From assembly GCA_029907205.1 (NCBI GenBank), contig JARYMI010000006.1:37746-101745 (forward strand): a DNA stretch of 64,000 nucleotides. The letters are read 5' to 3'. The notes below the pieces were generated by a model. That model saw nothing but the letters and a program-made list of their open reading frames with translations, was not told the origin of the DNA and did no database searches. Shown piece after piece: positions 55,657 through 63,427 of the stretch; the first letter of the stretch is position 1; every line of letters begins with the position of its first letter. The translations under genes and the position numbers were made by a program. The DNA is from Clostridiales bacterium (GTDB lineage: Bacteria; Acidobacteriota; Aminicenantia; Aminicenantales; UBA8522).

Positions 55657-57732
55657 TTATTTCTTTTCGCGCTCTTTGTCAGGCTGCCTTTTCGGCGGCT
55701 TTGTGAATACGGCCGAGTCTCCTAAAAGGTCTTTCAGCCAGCCGGCGATGTCAGCCCAACTGTTCGAGGCGCCAAAACCGCCGCGACCGCCAGGCCCGGC
55801 CTCGGGCCGGCCGCGTCCACTCCGATCCCCGCCAGCCTTGGCCTCGATCAACCTGACGTTCATTCCGAGCTCCTTGAGCTTCGCCGCGAAGTCCCGGGCA
55901 TCTTCCGGGCGGCCTGCTTCACCCATCGAGCTGATTTGGCCCTGCACGCCGGGCTGGTCCAGTTGTCCTTGGACGATCAGGATGTTCTGGCTCCTGGCCC
56001 GGGCGGCCAGGTCGAGGAGATTTTCGATCCCGGCATCCGCGGGCGGAGTGAATATCCCCATTCGGCTCATTATTCCCCGGAATATGTCCGGATTGAGGAA
56101 AGCCAGCCGGAGAGCGCCATAAGCTCCTCTCCCGGAACCGTCCAGGACGATGCTCTTTTCGTTAACCTTGTACAATTTCTTCAGGTGGTTGATGCAGTCC
56201 ATAATCTCCTGGCTCGCCTCGCCGTCATACCAGCCGGAGGGATTCTCGGGCTCGGGCGCAAGGAGAATAAGATCTCCGGCCCGCTTCTTCCCCACGGGCC
56301 CGTAGTAGGCCGCGGCCAGGCCGCCGAGCGCTTGCTCTCCGTCCGGACCTCCGCTCAGAGTGACGAGAAGAGGCAGCGGCGTTTTCGGGTCATACCATTC
56401 GGGAATAAAAACCGAGTATGGCTTGAGGGGCCCGTCGCCCCCCGCGCGATAAGCCAGCTGGACAACCTGGCCGTTCGGAAAAAGCGCTGGCTTGCCATCC
56501 TCCACACTCCTGAACAAGCCGTTCATCTCCTCATTCCACTGCTCGAGGCGGTCAAGGGGGACGAAGGGAGGCGCATCGGCCACGAATTCTTGTATCCACT
56601 TCAGCCGGATCTCAAGCGTCGGCAGGCTCTCCCGAAAAACCTCGTCTTTCTGGAAAGCTTCTCCTTTCTTGATCTCATTAAGCTTTGCGGCCCGGGCATC
56701 GAGTTCTGTCTTTTCCACGAGGAAGAACTGCTTGTCCTCGGTGAATTTCAGGACGCCTTTGTCGTCGATGATGCCCAGGCTGATGTCATAATGGCCGGTG
56801 GCCGGTATTTCGATCTCGATCGGGAAATCCATCACGTTCATCCCTTTGTCGAAGGCTAAGTCCTGCTTCGAGATTTGAGTGCCCTGGACGGAGCTCAAAA
56901 CCGTCGTCAACTGCCAGCCTTTTTGAGCTGAGGGAGACTGGACGGCCAGTCGGATTTTTCTCTCCGACTCAAGATAGAAATGGCTGGCGTTCAGCAGGGA
57001 CTGGAATTCGGGGGCTTCGGGAAGACGGGGCACGAACTCGAAAACCATCCCGCGGCTTCTTTTGGGGACATCCCTTTCTGAGTTCGGGTCGGCCACGAGC
57101 TGGACGCTCTTTCTCTTGCCGGCGTCGGCGTCCGTGTATTCCAGGTTGATTCCCCATTCCGGCTGAAGAAACGGCCGGAAAAAGGGAATATATGTCCAGG
57201 GAACAGCGACTTCGGAGACGAAGGATTTCTTGTCGGTGCCGGGAACGATCATGAGCTGGATATCCTTGGTAAACCCCTGAGGAAACGGCTCCCCACCGCG
57301 GTTGACCAGGACCTTGACGGGTTCGTTTTTGCGGAGAGTGAACCCGAAAGTCATAAAGTTCGCGGTTTCAGTTTGCGTTGAAGGCTCGACAAACACCAGG
57401 AAAAGCATGTCGCCGAACAGGCCGCCCTGTTCGGGGAAATTGAGGATATCATCCTTCACCTCGACGGCGGCGTAAAAGTATCCGGCGTCGAACGCAAAAC
57501 GGGCCATCACGGAGAGGTCGGCCGAAGGCTCTATCTTTGTTCCGTCGATCGCCTTGTTGACTGGCCATTCCTGAATGCCGGTCCAATCATCCAGCTTTCC
57601 ATCCACAACGATCTTTCTATCGGTTTGAAATATCCGGGGCTTTTCTGTCGGCTGAGGCAAGAGGGCCAGGTTTGTGGTGGCCATGAGGGCAAACAAAGCT
57701 GCTGTGAACATCTTGAGTGGCGTTTTTGTCAT
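55657..57732 (-). CDS. CBM9-like domain fused to an alpha/beta-hydrolase domain with lost catalytic residues
   Basis: A 691-aa exported protein (signal about 1-24). Residues about 35-235 look like a family-9-type carbohydrate-binding beta sandwich (KIVVDGKLDDWTGIQEWPV is the usual entry), then a linker and an esterase-like alpha/beta hydrolase (about 430-675) starting PYSVFIPEWYDPKTPLPLLVTLSGG. The nucleophile elbow reads LDGSGRGAYGAL, where the family has GxSxG: the central Ser is Gly. The usual C-terminal GGH-W motif reads ASNSW, so the His is Asn. The linker GGDRSGRGRPEAGPGGRGG is Gly/Arg-rich. It is likely a binding protein rather than an enzyme. Confidence 0.75.
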   Translation of the reverse strand: MTKTPLKMFTAALFALMATTNLALLPQPTEKPRIFQTDRKIVVDGKLDDWTGIQEWPVNKAIDGTKIEPSADLSVMARFAFDAGYFYAAVEVKDDILNFPEQGGLFGDMLFLVFVEPSTQTETANFMTFGFTLRKNEPVKVLVNRGGEPFPQGFTKDIQLMIVPGTDKKSFVSEVAVPWTYIPFFRPFLQPEWGINLEYTDADAGKRKSVQLVADPNSERDVPKRSRGMVFEFVPRLPEAPEFQSLLNASHFYLESERKIRLAVQSPSAQKGWQLTTVLSSVQGTQISKQDLAFDKGMNVMDFPIEIEIPATGHYDISLGIIDDKGVLKFTEDKQFFLVEKTELDARAAKLNEIKKGEAFQKDEVFRESLPTLEIRLKWIQEFVADAPPFVPLDRLEQWNEEMNGLFRSVEDGKPALFPNGQVVQLAYRAGGDGPLKPYSVFIPEWYDPKTPLPLLVTLSGGPDGEQALGGLAAAYYGPVGKKRAGDLILLAPEPENPSGWYDGEASQEIMDCINHLKKLYKVNEKSIVLDGSGRGAYGALRLAFLNPDIFRGIMSRMGIFTPPADAGIENLLDLAARARSQNILIVQGQLDQPGVQGQISSMGEAGRPEDARDFAAKLKELGMNVRLIEAKAGGDRSGRGRPEAGPGGRGGFGASNSWADIAGWLKDLLGDSAVFTKPPKRQPDKEREKK

Positions 57733-57860
57733 GGCTGCAGTCCTTTCAGTGATTTCATTTCTCTATTTTAGAGGATTTCTCGGCGCTTGACCAGTATGAC
57801 TTGATCCTACCGCTGACGTGCCTTCCCATCAGAAACTATGCAATTTCCTGGAGCCCCGGC

Positions 57861-57895
57861 TTGCATTTTTCCAGAAATGTATTAAAATTTAATAC
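57861..57895 (+). promoter_or_regulatory. Promoter and palindromic operator of the RHH-PIN toxin-antitoxin pair
   Basis: TTGCAT (57861-57866) and TAAAAT (57883-57888) with a 16-bp spacer make a candidate promoter. A perfect palindrome GTATTAAA-A-TTTAATAC (57879-57895) covers the -10 and ends just before AGGAG (57896-57900). Ribbon-helix-helix antitoxins bind such palindromes and repress their own operon. Confidence 0.65.
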
Positions 57896-57906
57896 AGGAG
57901 TGAGAA

Positions 57907-58125
57907 ATGAGGACCGTGATTTCCGTCAGTTTTCCTAAGGAGATGGCCGTGGAGCTCGACAGACTGGCCAAAGAGTCCGGCCGAACAAAAAGCGAAATCG
58001 TCAAGGAAGCCCTCCGTGCCTTCCTCTGGGAAGAGCGGTTCAGGACCTTCCGTAACAAGATTCGAACGAAGGCAAAAAAGAGGGGATTCGTCACGGACGA
58101 GGATGTTTTCAAGGATATCTCGTGA
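57907..58125 (+). CDS. Ribbon-helix-helix antitoxin
   Basis: A 72-aa CopG/MetJ-type protein: RTVISVSFPKEMAVELDRLA then KSEIVKEALRAFLWEE. The N-terminal strand and two helices bind DNA as a dimer; the C-terminal 25 residues (basic, then acidic) would neutralise the toxin. AGGAG lies 6 nt before the ATG. It overlaps the PIN gene by 4 bp, standard for a type II toxin-antitoxin module. Confidence 0.88.
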   Translation: MRTVISVSFPKEMAVELDRLAKESGRTKSEIVKEALRAFLWEERFRTFRNKIRTKAKKRGFVTDEDVFKDIS

Positions 58126-58529
58126 GAGCAGTCTTCGACACGAATGTCCTTGTGTCCGCCTTTGCGGCAGAAGGACTCTGCGTGAGATTGTTGATCCGGG
58201 CGAACCGGAGGGAATTCGACTTGTTTATTTCGCCGACCATAGCGAAGGAGTTCGAAAGCGCTCTGACAAGGAAAGTCAGTCTCTCGCCAGAAGAGACCCG
58301 AGAAGCTCTCCTTTTGTTAGGAGAAGCGGCCAGGACTTGCGATCCCGCCAAGCGGAACATTCGGGTTATTGGAGTGTGTCGTGATGAGGCTGATCATGCC
58401 GTTCTCGAGGCCGCTCTTGCTTGCCGGGCAGAATTCATCGTCACAGGAGACAAGGACCTCCTTGAGCTAAAAGAATTCCGCAGAATCAAAATTATGACTC
58501 CCCGGGAATTAGAGCTCATGTTTGAATAA
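58122..58529 (+). CDS. PIN-domain toxin (putative RNase)
   Basis: A 135-aa PIN protein of the DUF/COG1569 group. The acidic metal pocket is seen as Asp4 in VFDTNVLVSAF, Glu in AKEFESAL, Asp in RDEADHAVLEAAL and Asp in FIVTGDKDLLEL. The start is GTG at 58122 (GTGA overlap with the antitoxin). PIN toxins cleave RNA, often tRNA or rRNA, when not held by the antitoxin. A tRNA-Gly gene lies 112 bp downstream. Confidence 0.9.
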   Translation: MRAVFDTNVLVSAFAAEGLCVRLLIRANRREFDLFISPTIAKEFESALTRKVSLSPEETREALLLLGEAARTCDPAKRNIRVIGVCRDEADHAVLEAALACRAEFIVTGDKDLLELKEFRRIKIMTPRELELMFE

Positions 58530-58641
58530 GGCGACCGAGATTGTCATTTTTATGTATCAGCATTTGCGGCGGTTGCAAAGGCGAACGACAAACCGTAAAA
58601 TAAGGGCCTGTGGCTGAAATATAAACGTCTGGCCAGACCGA

Positions 58642-58713
58642 GCGGGCATAACTCAGCGGTAGAGTACGAGCTTCCCAAGCTCGGAGTCGCGGGTTCGAAT
58701 CCCGTTGCCCGCT
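58642..58713 (+). tRNA. tRNA-Gly (anticodon CCC)
   Basis: Acceptor GCGGGCA/TGCCCGC, D-stem ACTC/GAGT, anticodon stem CGAGC/GCTCG with loop TTCCCAA (anticodon CCC), T-stem GCGGG/CCCGT (one G-T pair) with TTCGAAT, discriminator T, no encoded CCA. A T-run (58713-58719) follows at once. A TATAAA 16 bp upstream may be its -10. Confidence 0.97.
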
Positions 58714-58764
58714 TTTTTTCTTCCATGGATTATCCGAGTTAGAATAGGATATGGGGTCGTTGCC

Positions 58765-59562
58765 TTGAAAACCTGGGATCTGATCGTTGATAAAATCCCC
58801 TTGCCGGGCGCGCTGAACATGGCCGTCGATGAATACCTCTTTCTCTCTCTCGGCTCCGAGCCGCAGACGCACGTTAGGTTCTATCAATGGGAGAGGCCGA
58901 CGGTCTCGGTGGGCTACTCCCAGGTCGCGGACAAAGTCATCAACCTTGATTCTTGCCGGAAGCAGGGGATTGATATTGTGCGAAGGATGACCGGCGGCAA
59001 ACTCGTCCTTCACCACCGGGAAGTAACCTACTCAATCAGTTCCTCAGATAGTGAAGTTTTTTCTTCCACTTTGGCCGGGTCCTACCGATTGATCTCCCAC
59101 GCTCTGATCAGCGGATTGAAGGAGATGGGCCTGCAGGCCAGGCTGGCCGGCCCGGCTCCTTCTTTTTATGGAGAGGGAAATTTTCCTTGTTTTTCCTACC
59201 CCGCCCGCGATGAGGTTGAAATCGACGGAAAGAAAATCATCGGCAGCGCCCAGAAAAGGGTCGGACAGAAATTTCTCCAGCACGGCTCCATCCTGCTGGA
59301 GAACGAAGAGGAGCTCTTGAGACAGGTCTTGGCCCCCCGAGAGAGAATCGGCCGGCTGCGGATGGTTTCTCTGTCCGAAGCCCTGGGGAGGCCGGTAAGT
59401 TTTGATTGGGCCGTGGAAAGGCTGAAACGAGGCATCGCCAACTATTTCGGGATCACTTTCATGCCGAAAACTTTTGCGCCTGAAGAGATGGGAATCATCG
59501 AGGACATCGAGAGGACGAAATACGGCACCGCAGAATGGACGTTCGGGAAGCGGAGAGCCTGA
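58765..59562 (+). CDS. Lipoate/octanoate transferase family protein (LplA/LipM-like)
   Basis: A 265-aa biotin/lipoate protein ligase fold protein. Motifs: RMTGGKLVLHHREVTYS, and FPCFSYPARDEVEIDGKKII followed by GSAQKR, where the Lys of GKKIIG is the substrate-binding Lys. The Cys in NFPCFS lies where LipM-type octanoyltransferases keep their nucleophile, so transfer of octanoate from ACP is at least as likely as ligation of free lipoate. The start is uncertain: no ATG or GTG is available after the tRNA, so I chose TTG at 58765, giving MKTWDLIVDKIPLPGALNM, a typical start of the family. Confidence 0.82.
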   Translation: MKTWDLIVDKIPLPGALNMAVDEYLFLSLGSEPQTHVRFYQWERPTVSVGYSQVADKVINLDSCRKQGIDIVRRMTGGKLVLHHREVTYSISSSDSEVFSSTLAGSYRLISHALISGLKEMGLQARLAGPAPSFYGEGNFPCFSYPARDEVEIDGKKIIGSAQKRVGQKFLQHGSILLENEEELLRQVLAPRERIGRLRMVSLSEALGRPVSFDWAVERLKRGIANYFGITFMPKTFAPEEMGIIEDIERTKYGTAEWTFGKRRA

Positions 59563-59586
59563 CGAGGGCTTGAGTAGGCTCTGTGA

Positions 59587-59894
59587 CGAAAAGTGGGGTT
59601 ATGGTAGAGATCAGGATCATCCGCCACGAGCCGTAGCGACCATTGAAGGTTTAGCCTTCCCGAAAGGCTTGGCGAGGGAACCCTGCCTTTGGGGTGGCGA
59701 GGATGTCTGAGCCCAGGAAGATCTGATGCAGAGGGAAAGGGAAGGAAAGTGTCAGGAGGACGGGAGACTCGATAAAGTGGCGAGTTCCGCAGCCACCGAG
59801 CCAAGCCTTGAGGGAACGGCGTTAAAAACCTGAACGGGAGCGGGGCGCGTGGCGGATAATCCTCTTATGTTGCCTTTGCTTACCCCACTTTTCG
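59587..59894 (+). ncRNA. Orphan HEARO-like element (omega RNA scaffold), no IscB gene
   Basis: This 308-bp stretch is bounded by a perfect 13-bp inverted repeat (CGAAAAGTGGGGT at 59587-59599, ACCCCACTTTTCG at 59882-59894) and lies directly after GTGA (59583-59586), matching what I recall of HEARO elements inserting after ATGA or GTGA. Inside are many paired, G/A-rich segments with no reading frame; blocks such as CCGTAGCGACC, CCCGAAAGGCTTGGCG and CCAAGCCTTGAGGGAAC resemble blocks I recall from IscB-associated omega RNAs. The plus strand is favoured by these blocks. No RuvC/HNH nuclease gene is present in the window. The family call is from memory of the consensus; the boundaries and structure are seen directly. 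Confidence 0.6.
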
Positions 59895-59913
59895 TTATAT
59901 AGCCGCTTGAGTA

Positions 59914-59942
59914 TTGATTTTTTCGATTCCCGGTGATAGGAT
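59914..59942 (+). promoter_or_regulatory. Candidate promoter of the unknown gene at 59.97 kb
   Basis: TTGATT (59914-59919) and TAGGAT (59937-59942) with a 17-bp spacer, placing a transcript start about 20 nt before the ATG. GAGGCGG lies just ahead of the start codon. Confidence 0.4.
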
Positions 59943-59968
59943 TTCATCCGAGGGAATGAGGCGGAAAC

Positions 59969-60868
59969 ATGAACGAAGTTGAAGAACTATCTAGGCTGGA
60001 TATCGAAAGCCTTCCGCCGTTGCGGCCTCTCGTCCTGGATGACCTCCACTATAAAGTCCTGAAAAACCTGCACCTTGAGCTTGGAGCTGGCCCTATCCTT
60101 TACCTCCTCTCGCCCTCCTATTCGGTCCTCAACCCGACGCCGAACGACGAGATCACGGATTTTATCTCCAGGAAGGAACGGTTGCTTGATTACGTCAGGG
60201 AATGCATCATTCAGAACCTGGCCATCTATTCTGTTCTCCTGGACATCAACAGCTATTTTGTCGAGCAGAATAACTACCTCGTCCTGGCCAGGCTGAGGGA
60301 GAAGGACTCGGGGGGACGACGGTTTGAGATAAAGTTCTACACGAACTCTCCCGTGGAATTAACAACCCACTACGAGGACAAGATTTACATTGGCCGGGAT
60401 TTCGTCGACCTGTTTAATTTCAAACGGAAGTATTTCGGCGTCAAGGAGATGATCATCTCCCTAAAGGACCAGAACGAAGTCCTGATCGACAAAGCTCAGG
60501 AGAAACTGAAGAATCCCTTAGAATACAAATCATTCTTCCAAGAGATCAAGGAGCTGGTCAACGAGCTTCGGTCGGAGAGCCTCCTCATCCTTCAGTCGCT
60601 CCCGCCGCACCTTGATTTCAGCAAACTCGCCGATAAAGACCTGATCGATATCAACGCCCAATACCGGACAATTAATCACTACGTCATCGAGCTCCACGAT
60701 GAGGTGGAGGAGTTCGAGAACCTCCTCCATTTCAGGAAGGAAAACGATTTTGTCCGGTATGTCACCAAATACAAGAAAGATGTCACGAACCTCATCTCTT
60801 ATGTCAACATCAAGATCACAGGTTTCTTGACCCAGAAAATTTACAGCTCAAAGAACCGCGAAAAATAA
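59969..60868 (+). CDS. Conserved-looking hypothetical protein, 299 aa
   Basis: I do not recognise this protein. It is soluble, with no signal peptide or membrane helix, and mixed alpha/beta; residues about 175-290 are mostly long, charged helices. It carries no clear catalytic motif. Codon use and GC content match the neighbours and a ribosome site (GAGGCGG) is present, so it is a real gene. It follows the HEARO-like element and converges on the DUF4097 gene with 3 bp between the stops. Confidence 0.7.
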   Translation: MNEVEELSRLDIESLPPLRPLVLDDLHYKVLKNLHLELGAGPILYLLSPSYSVLNPTPNDEITDFISRKERLLDYVRECIIQNLAIYSVLLDINSYFVEQNNYLVLARLREKDSGGRRFEIKFYTNSPVELTTHYEDKIYIGRDFVDLFNFKRKYFGVKEMIISLKDQNEVLIDKAQEKLKNPLEYKSFFQEIKELVNELRSESLLILQSLPPHLDFSKLADKDLIDINAQYRTINHYVIELHDEVEEFENLLHFRKENDFVRYVTKYKKDVTNLISYVNIKITGFLTQKIYSSKNREK

Positions 60869-60871
60869 GCC

Positions 60872-62176
60872 TTATTTAGGGAAGCCTTCCTCGATCCGGA
60901 TGTCGCTGTACGTCGTGGAGAGGAAGAGCCGGGGCTTATCAACGAGGTCGGCAAAAGCGCGGGCCCTGGTCAGGCTGTTTTGTTCCTCGATGGCGATATT
61001 CCCGGGCAGCCGCCAGAAAATGTCGCCGTTTTTGGTCTGGGCTTCGAGGGGATACTTCTCTCCGGCCGGCCAATACAGGGTGATGGGCGAGTAGTCGCAG
61101 CGGACTTCAATGGCCGCGGTGACCGGCAGGGGAGTCAGGCTGACCTTCCCGTGAGACAGCAGGACCGTTGTTTTCCCTGAAAAATCAATAAGTTCAATAT
61201 CTTCATAGGAAGACGAGATATAGATTTCCTCAGCCCCGATCGCTCGGCCGTGAACGGCTAGGTGCTTACCTGAAACCCAGAGGTTCCCGTTGAGGCGGTT
61301 CAGTTTGATCCGCCCATAGTCGTCCCTGATTTCTAAGTTGCCAGTGATGTCATCGATGTCAACGGCGGCATGGCGGCTGTTAATCATCGTTAGGCCGACA
61401 CGGGAGAGGGAAATTTTTTCGTAGGAATTCCGGATGTCGAGGGAACCGGGAAGGTCTTCGCCGCTAATTTCGGTGTGGGGAGCGTCGATGGTGGTTTTCT
61501 GGGCAATATCCTTGAGCCGGATTTTTCCATGGGAATGATCGATGTCCATCTCTCCTGTCACCCCTCTGGCCAGGATGGTCGAGTGTTTGCTCGTTATCCA
61601 ACAATTTGACTGGACGGCCTCGACATCAACATCCTCGTAGCTATTTTCCAGCTTGAGTTCGCCGGCCACCTTGGCCGCGCTGACTTTCCCATGACGATTG
61701 AAAATCGCGGCCTTGCCGACGCCCTCTGCCTTGACCAGCCCGTAGGAATTCCTGACGTCGATGTCCATGTTCAGAGGGACGGCAAGGATGAAGCTCGTCT
61801 CAAAGTTCCTTTTTTTGAATTCATCCCGGTTGGTGCTTAAGTTCAGGAAGGAATCGTCTTTCGCCACGATAGGGTGAAGCTTTTCGGCTACCTGGCGAGC
61901 CCTCTCTTCGTTCCGCCGCCAGATTTTCTTCTTGAAAGTAAAGGTGATCTTGTCACCTTCTGTCCCTCTGATCTCAACGTTTCCGTGGGCGTTGATGACC
62001 TTGAGGGCAGGCGGCAGGGGCGGCTCGACGACATGCGATTCTTCGTAGTCATACGCATTCCAGTCAAGAGCGACATAGTCCTCCCAGTCGAAGTCAAGCT
62101 TGCCCGTCCTGGCGTGATAAAAGAAGATGCCGGCGGCGATGATAAAGACAAGAAGGACGACCTCTCGAGCTTTCAT
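60872..62176 (-). CDS. DUF4097 family beta-solenoid protein, membrane-anchored
   Basis: A 434-aa protein with an N-terminal membrane anchor (about 4-21) and more than twenty short repeats of about 20 residues, for example NVEIRGTEGDKITFTF, ALIEVRCDYSPITL-like strands, and repeated HGKV/SYEDI/DYGRI turns. DUF4097 proteins are predicted right-handed beta-solenoids with no known activity. The start at ATG 62176 overlaps the upstream stop by 4 bp (ATGA); the frame from 62278 covers another gene. Terminal gene of the ECF sigma operon. Confidence 0.88.
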   Translation of the reverse strand: MKAREVVLLVFIIAAGIFFYHARTGKLDFDWEDYVALDWNAYDYEESHVVEPPLPPALKVINAHGNVEIRGTEGDKITFTFKKKIWRRNEERARQVAEKLHPIVAKDDSFLNLSTNRDEFKKRNFETSFILAVPLNMDIDVRNSYGLVKAEGVGKAAIFNRHGKVSAAKVAGELKLENSYEDVDVEAVQSNCWITSKHSTILARGVTGEMDIDHSHGKIRLKDIAQKTTIDAPHTEISGEDLPGSLDIRNSYEKISLSRVGLTMINSRHAAVDIDDITGNLEIRDDYGRIKLNRLNGNLWVSGKHLAVHGRAIGAEEIYISSSYEDIELIDFSGKTTVLLSHGKVSLTPLPVTAAIEVRCDYSPITLYWPAGEKYPLEAQTKNGDIFWRLPGNIAIEEQNSLTRARAFADLVDKPRLFLSTTYSDIRIEEGFPK

Positions 62177-62391
62177 GGTTGATCCTGCGCGTCTCTGGAG
62201 ACCTGCGTTTCTTCTCGCCTTTCCTTCAGCCCGAAATAGAGCTTCCAGACTCCCCAAATGATCAGGGCCACGGGCCAAAGCCGGGCGACCAGGTCCCAGA
62301 TGTCGACATCGAAATTATCCAGGAAGAAAATGAGCCCGATGACGATAAGGATGATGCCCCAGGCTAATGCGTCGCGTTGTTTCTTGGCCAT
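62173..62391 (-). CDS. Small LiaI/LiaF-like membrane protein (DUF5668-type)
   Basis: A 72-aa protein with two membrane helices (about 9-24 and 36-50): WGIILIVIGLIFFLDNF and LWPVALIIWGVWKLYFG, the pattern of LiaF/LiaI transmembrane domains involved in sensing envelope stress in Gram-positives. Here it lies in an ECF sigma operon. AGGAG precedes the ATG; overlaps the DUF4097 gene by 4 bp. Confidence 0.85.
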   Translation of the reverse strand: MAKKQRDALAWGIILIVIGLIFFLDNFDVDIWDLVARLWPVALIIWGVWKLYFGLKERREETQVSRDAQDQP

Positions 62392-62411
62392 GGTGTCCTC
62401 CTTTGCCCGTC

Positions 62412-62894
62412 CTATTTAGCCTTGGAAAAGTAATCCAAGACAAGCTTGAGGCCGATGATGATGACCACGGCAGGCCAGAAATCAAAAATCTTGTCATAGC
62501 TGACGACCTCAAAATTTCCCAGGAGCAGAACGCCGCCGATGAGGATGAGCAGGGCGCCCCAAAAAACGGACCCGGATTTGACGACAGCCGTCACATCCTC
62601 CTCTTCTTCTTTGACTCCTTCGCCTTGAAGAGCCCGGCGGTTGATGCGTTTGGCGACGTTGACCGAATCGATGATCTGGAAAAAGTAGAACCCGGCCAGG
62701 ATGAGCGCAACAAACGGCTGGGCGCTTCCGTGCGGTTGCATGGAAACCAGCCCGGCGAAGATGATAAGATAGATAAATCCCTTGATGACCTCTCCGTTAT
62801 AGAAGGCGCCGATTCCAAACGGAAAGAGGGCCGAGAGTATCCCGGCGAGGGTCGGCGACTTGACGGGTTCTTTCACGACGACCTTTTCTTCCAT
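62412..62894 (-). CDS. DUF5668-type membrane protein
   Basis: A 160-aa protein with an N-terminal segment SPTLAGILSALFPFGIGAFYNGEVIKG, two helices, a charged linker (EGVKEEEED) and a LiaF-like pair of helices (VFWGALLILIGGVLLLGNF and FWPAVVIIIGLKLVL). It resembles the neighbouring 72-aa protein with an extra N-terminal domain. AGGAGGA precedes the ATG, inside the end of the anti-sigma gene (22-bp overlap). Confidence 0.85.
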   Translation of the reverse strand: MEEKVVVKEPVKSPTLAGILSALFPFGIGAFYNGEVIKGFIYLIIFAGLVSMQPHGSAQPFVALILAGFYFFQIIDSVNVAKRINRRALQGEGVKEEEEDVTAVVKSGSVFWGALLILIGGVLLLGNFEVVSYDKIFDFWPAVVIIIGLKLVLDYFSKAK

Positions 62895-63427
62895 GGTGAT
62901 TCCTCCTCTTTTAGGATTTTGTCCTCATTTCCGCCGAGAAGATTCCACTCCTTGATGGAAACGAGGATGTTGTCTTTGTACGCCTTCAGCCGGTCCGCCC
63001 AGAAGCCGGCTTTCGCGTAGAGTTTCTCCACCTGGCTGTAGCCGAGATGGAGGTTACGGTCGATGGACCGGTCGACGGCTTTTTTGTTCGGGTTGAAGAC
63101 ATAAAATGAGACAAGGATCATAAAGACCGTGGCGGCAGCGAACATAGGCTGGAGCGACGGCTGAAGGAGAAAGTCCAGGCTGAGCTTGAGCCTGAGCCTC
63201 GACGGCTTTTTCTGTCTCGGGATGGCATAGAGCTTTGACCTGAGGCCTTCGCTGAGTTCAGCCTCGGGGAAGCCGCGGAAAGCCCCTTTGACCTCTCTTA
63301 GGCCGGCGAGAAGAAAAGAACAAGAGGGACACGTCTTGAGGTGTTCCTCGACACGATTTCTCTCGGCCGCGTCAAGTTCCTCCTCCAAGTAGGAAGAAAG
63401 AAGCTCTTCGATCCTGTCACAGGTCAT
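62873..63427 (-). CDS. Zinc-finger anti-sigma factor (zf-HC2)
   Basis: A 184-aa protein. The cytoplasmic ASD zinc site is C3 ... H29-x3-C33-x2-C36 (EHLKTCPSC), typical of RsrA/ChrR-like anti-sigmas. A membrane helix lies at about 95-115 and a periplasmic part follows. It binds the ECF sigma encoded just upstream, whose gene it overlaps by 11 bp; this overlap fixes ATG 63427 against the longer frame. Confidence 0.9.
   Translation of the reverse strand: MTCDRIEELLSSYLEEELDAAERNRVEEHLKTCPSCSFLLAGLREVKGAFRGFPEAELSEGLRSKLYAIPRQKKPSRLRLKLSLDFLLQPSLQPMFAAATVFMILVSFYVFNPNKKAVDRSIDRNLHLGYSQVEKLYAKAGFWADRLKAYKDNILVSIKEWNLLGGNEDKILKEEESPWKKRSS

Noticed and set aside
58705..58764. Upstream extension of the lipoate/octanoate transferase
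   Set aside because: The only earlier start codon (TTG 58705) lies inside the tRNA-Gly acceptor stem; the family N-terminus begins at the TTG at 58765.
59587..59894. RNase P RNA, group I or group II intron as identity of the structured RNA
   Set aside because: The RNase P P4 motif (GAGGAAAGTCC), group I core and group II domain V are absent; the boundary repeat and GTGA flank fit HEARO better.
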